In this document: positions 59,873-64,000 of the stretch, in pieces
Layout: each line of letters opens with the position of its first letter
Numbering within the stretch: the first letter of the stretch is position 1
Source of the DNA: Drosophila persimilis
Taxonomy: Eukaryota; Arthropoda; Insecta; Diptera; Drosophilidae
Direction: 5' to 3'
NCBI RefSeq assembly: GCF_003286085.1
Contig: NW_020825353.1
Location: 744,001 to 808,000, forward strand
Length of the DNA stretch: 64,000 nucleotides
The notes under the pieces: model-generated
The model's database searches: none
What the model was told of the DNA's origin: nothing
What the model saw: only the letters and a program-made list of their open reading frames with translations
Position numbers and translations under genes: made by a program

Positions 59873-62848
59873 ATGGAAGTTCTTGAAGAGGGAAATTTAA
59901 TGGATCGAGTGCCAATACTGCTGCAACGAGATCTAGAGTTTTATCAGGTACCCATTTTACCCACTGGCATTCTTTTTATAAACTATCCCTTACAACATTC
60001 CAAAAACACAGACACATCAGCGTGTGCTGCAGGAGCCCATTTGTTCGGGCGTTGTGGGTGGGAAATTGGATTTTCCACGGTATGCTTCCTTTGCGGCGAT
60101 CAAATTGATACGTTGGTGGGTTTAATTGAAATAGTATTGCTCTACGTTAAATCATAAAGGTTTACATAAACTGTTAAAGGTGGGAGGATGAGTACTTTGC
60201 CTCATACCGGAAACACTCGGGACTTCTGCACACCGAAAAGGAACTGAATGAAGGAGATTTTGTAAGATTCGATTGGTAATAAATGTATGTATATCTCCAG
60301 TACCTTTGGTTTCCTCTGCAGACCAGTGCCACTGTCAAGGCCTCTGATCCGGACAAGTTCGTTCAACTCGTTTGCCGATCGGCAGACCTACTTCTAGAGC
60401 ACGTCCATCGCCTATCGCAGGAGTCTCTGGATCATGCTGATCTCTCTGTGCTGACGGCCACTATTGGAGCCGCTGCGCTGGTGAAGAACTCCCTGAGTGT
60501 CTACATGCAGGCGGCCACCACCACGATCGTTCCGCCCAAGGGCGATGAGAAGGGCGGAGCCCTCAAGCTGAGTTTCAAGCAATATGCCCAGATGGCGGAG
60601 GCATTGGCAGAGCGTCTCCTCGATCTGCACTGTCGCCTTCTGTTGCTGTACATCATGCAAGACGCCGACTGTCTGCATTGGGAGGATACGCAACCTTTCT
60701 TTGAGTCGGAGCGAGGCTCCTACACTGTACAGATGTGGTGGCACTATATGCGTGGCTCCAAGACAGATCTGTGGAACTCGGTGCCGCCGAAAATGGCCCA
60801 GAAGATCTTTGCCGGAATGCTGAACGAGACGCTCAGTGTGCTGACTGTCCGCTATACCCAGATCGTGACCAGTGTGGCTCGATCGCAGCTGCACTTGACG
60901 GACATTTGCAATATGCTGCTGTGCATTGCCGAGCTGCTGCCACACATCTGCGAGAGTGGCGAGGCATATGTGGGTCTGCAGTTGAGCAACCAGAGCGTTA
61001 TCCTGAGGGACATCCACGCCAAGTGTCGGGAACTCTTCTACTGTCTCTTGCTGCGCGGTGCTCCCTTGGGTGTGCTCTCCAAGGTGAATTGAGAACTCTA
61101 TGCCTATGAAAAGAGACTCTGAATTGCCTCTGTTTGCAGGTCTTTCGCAAGGGTCTCGACAACATGGAGATGTTTAGCTCTCGCCATGGCCTGCCCAGTG
61201 CATGGATTATATTTGCCTTACCGCGATACTTTCCCAAGGAGCAATCCTGTCAATGGGTCACGGAATTTGCTGATCTCACAACCAACACCGCCATTTCTTT
61301 GGACCTGAGAGTTCTACTTGCCTTTCCTGAGGCAGATTGGTCCTTTCTGCTTAAGATTCTGCTGATGAGAGACGCCTTCCTCACTGGCATCATAATACGA
61401 CATCTGATGCAGCATTTACCGTCCTCCGAGAACTTTAAGAATGTGGCCAAACATTCCTTCACCAGTGCCGAGGGGGCACCACCAAAGTGCGAGGCGTTTC
61501 TGTGCCGCGGGGAGTGCTTCAATGTCACCGAGTCCATAGCAGACGATATAGGTGAGTAATTGAATGAAACTCAATTGATTCCTGGAATACGGATACACAT
61601 ATAATTTCAGATCCCGTGGGACAAGCCAACTATCAGATTGTCCTCTCCCTAACCTACTTAGTCGTGGCCGTTGGCAAGGCGGTGGACATCAAGTCCTGTC
61701 TGATCAAGACCCTCGAGGAACATGCCATTGCGGGCTGGAGCGACTGCCTGGACAAGCGCCAGGTGTGGAACCAGAAGCGCACTCCCTGGCTGGAGGCCAT
61801 CATGCATTTTGTATATCCCGTGCTCGACTGCGTAGTGGAGATGCTCATCAATGCCGTCGAGAATGGGGCGAGCATGTACCAGGCCATGTCCCTGGCTCTG
61901 ACTTGTGTCTCCGAGATCTGGGATTGTATACCAGAGGGTCTGTACAAGATTACCTCACTGTTGCAGGACATCATACCGGTTTCGACGCGACCTTTGGGGG
62001 ATTCGGTGCTGCTGCAGGTGGTCTTTGCTGCTCTCTACACGGAGCTGATCAAGACAGCAGAGGTCCACGAACAGGGTGAGTAGAGGAGGGACTTCAAACC
62101 ACCTTAAAATTAACATCTTATGCCATCAGCCAAGAATGAAGTCAAGACCTCCATTTGCTATTCGATATCGGAGGCCATTTGCTCCATAGACGAGGACGAC
62201 AAGCACACAGATCAAATAGAGCTGTTCCTCAAGCAGGCCAAGGAGAGCATCAATCTGGACACGGACTTTGGTGGCACACCCGGCGGCAGCAATCGTGGCG
62301 CCGGCGGCATGAGTGCCGTGAGCACCGTCAAAATGGACGACCTAACCAATGCCGAATCGGATCGCCTGAGTCATAGTCCACCCAACAACTATGCTATGGA
62401 ACTGGATGTGGGCATCGCCGACTATATAGCAGAGGTTCTGGTTAGCGATGTACTGACCACGAATATAGGCAAGCAGGCCCTCAAAGTGGTCTACAATTAT
62501 CTGAAATTCAACAGGGATTGGTTGCTGGAACAACTGGGAACGGGCGACAACGATCCTAGTCCCTTTCAAGGTGTCCAGGGGCAGAATATCAAGGAGGCCC
62601 AGACCTCAGTGCTCAAGTCCATGTTTTTCATTGGAAACACACCGTTTGATCAGCTGCTGACGGGGTCCCTGAAGATCGACTACGTAAGTTGGCTGCAAAT
62701 GCCTCTGTCCCTGAATCCAGAACGAACCTGGTTGCATTTGACAAGGCGCTGCGACTTCCAGGAGGATTCAAAGCTGGCGCTGCCAGAGGTGGCCATGGTG
62801 GCTGGCATTGCGAAGATAATGAAGCGACGCAAGGAGTTCGCCAAGTAA
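59873..62848 (+). CDS. Large unrecognised conserved-looking protein, six exons (835 aa)
   Basis: Exons: 59873-59947, 60187-60261, 60322-61083, 61140-61551, 61611-62075 and 62130-62848. All introns are GT-AG and every phase agrees through to the TAA, giving 835 aa. Exon 2 (DEYFASYRKHSGLLHTEKEL) needs acceptor GGGAG|GAT, which is weak in pyrimidines, so that exon is less sure than the rest. The protein is mostly alpha-helical, with no signal peptide or clear membrane span. Conserved-looking parts: LLDLHCRLLLLYIMQDADCL, YTVQMWWHYMRGSKTDLWNS, LTDICNMLLCIAELLPHICE and HGLPSAWIIFALPRYFPKEQ. A Gly/Ser-rich loop lies near residues 645-665. The layout could fit the KIAA0825 (DUF4495) or CCDC142-like families, but I cannot confirm either. 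Coding base use is like the neighbouring housekeeping genes. Confidence 0.85.
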
Positions 62849-64000
62849 ATCGTGGAGGGACTGGTGGCATCATTAGCACTCCCTCTCGGTCTGCTGTGAA
62901 TTATGTTGTAGATGGAAAAAGGCACTGGAGAGGGCTTTCTCGCGCACTCTGGAGGCGGCTTCGCTCTCTGTGTCTTTGGATGTCATTAACGCCGCATAAT
63001 GCAAACAAGTCGCTTGATACGGGAAGGGGCACCTCGCCGAATGCACAACAAAATAGAAAGGGCGACACGGAGCAGCAGGGCGCTAAAAAAAGAATAATAA
63101 TATTTACATCTCCTCCAGCACCAGCTCCCCGTCTCCATTCCAGGGTTAATGTATGGGGGGAGATGGTGGGGGACCTACTGCCGAAAATGTTTTTGTCCAC
63201 ACTCTGGGGTACTCGCCCGGCACTTGGCAATTGCTCAGCAGCTCTCCTGGCCGTCTTTAGAGCCGTCTTCTCGGTGCCTCCGCTTCCTCTGCGCTCCTCT
63301 TGCAGCCAGTTATGAAAATTACTGAAACGTAGCCAACCTGGGCTCATGGTGGGGGAGGAGGAGAGTACCAGCACACGATGAAAGCACAAACACATAGAGA
63401 GAAACACACACACACACATCAGCAGGAGAAACACACACAGGACAACGTGACAAATAAAATCAAGCTAGAAAGCAGAGAAGGAGAAAGCGGCAGGATAACG
63501 ACGACAGGGCAAATGCGCTTCTGCTAATGCACTATATATTCATATAAAATATTTATATTTAATCTAAACTGTAAATTTAATACGTTGAAATAAATGCTTC
63601 TGCTAAATAAATCTTTTCAAAAAGTCTAGTTTTTTTGGGGAAACGCAGAAGAAAAGCCTCCAAAATATGTGACGTTTTCTATAAATCTCTACCCAAAAAA
63701 AGGAAGCAAATTCATTCGAACTCACAGCAGAAAACGTTACAAAAAAAGAGGAATAAACACCGAGTGTCCTTTCAGAACAAATCAACTCGAATATTTCAAT
63801 TGAAGCGCCTGCCCCATTGGCTGGCTTTGGCTACAAAGTCGGGGCAGGACCAGCCGCAGCGGCGACTCCGACAACTCCGGCAACGACAGCGACGACTACG
63901 ACGATTGCCCCATGGTTGCTCCATTCATTCTGTTGTCGCTGCCAGGAGCGTGCGGACGTTCGTTGTTTAGAGGCACACGACCATAAAGTCAAGTGGCCCC
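62849..64000. other. 3' UTR and downstream flank of the six-exon gene
   Basis: AATAAA at 63589-63594 and again at 63606-63611 suggest a 3' UTR of about 750-780 nt. CA repeats lie at about 63404-63418. Beyond it, to the window end, no exon is supported; the ACGACGACG-rich part (about 63860-63905) is simple sequence. Confidence 0.5.

Noticed and set aside
62682..62759. Extra intron at GTAAGTTGG in the last exon of the 835-aa gene
   Set aside because: The donor is good, but the stretch lacks a pyrimidine tract and reads as sound coding sequence (SWLQMPLSLNPERTWLHLTR) in frame with both sides, so continuous coding is more likely.

Overview
The window is nuclear DNA of a Drosophila-type fly. The evidence is short introns (about 55-75 bp) with consensus splice sites, AATAAA signals, fly core-promoter words (DRE, GGTCACACT, AACAGCTGTT), Helitron-like DINE/ISY-type repeats, very abundant dinucleotide and hexanucleotide tandem repeats, and a gene set that matches fly proteins. 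From memory, rept, nes, Bet1, Max, a METTL5 homologue and an ALDH7A1 homologue lie together near 76D on D. melanogaster 3L. The repeat load suggests an obscura-group-like species, but this is inference.

Layout. Positions 1-36900 form a gene desert with no convincing exon. It is packed with microsatellites, hexamer arrays, C and G homopolymers, an ATCGAT-rich array (5.5-6.0 kb), a cluster of a roughly 30-bp motif (10-14 kb), several old repeat remnants and one near-complete Helitron-like element (25.8-26.3 kb). It may be intergenic or the intron of a large regulatory gene. A CpG- and GAGA-rich stretch at 24.4-24.9 kb looks like a promoter or 5' UTR.

Positions 36.9-46.9 kb hold unrecognised and apparently fast-evolving loci: a 116-aa protein (minus strand), a possible membrane-segment exon (minus, 38.2-38.4 kb), a 624-aa protein built of homogenised 43-aa and 27-aa repeats (plus), a 115-aa protein (plus), a diverged tandem repeat, and a decayed class 1/2 aldehyde dehydrogenase pseudogene.

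Positions 47-63 kb are a compact block of conserved housekeeping genes: mRpL21 (-) and rept (+) diverge from one promoter region; nes (-) converges on rept; Bet1 (+) converges on Max (-); a SOSS-C homologue (+) and a METTL5 homologue (+) lie 20 bp apart in a possible dicistronic arrangement; ALDH7A1 (-) converges on METTL5. After 1.6 kb of repeat remnants comes a six-exon gene for an 835-aa unrecognised protein (+). The conserved genes serve mitochondrial translation, chromatin remodelling, phospholipid remodelling, ER-Golgi fusion, Myc-network transcription, DNA repair, rRNA methylation and lysine/aldehyde catabolism. They are linked by compact promoters and convergent ends, not by a shared pathway.
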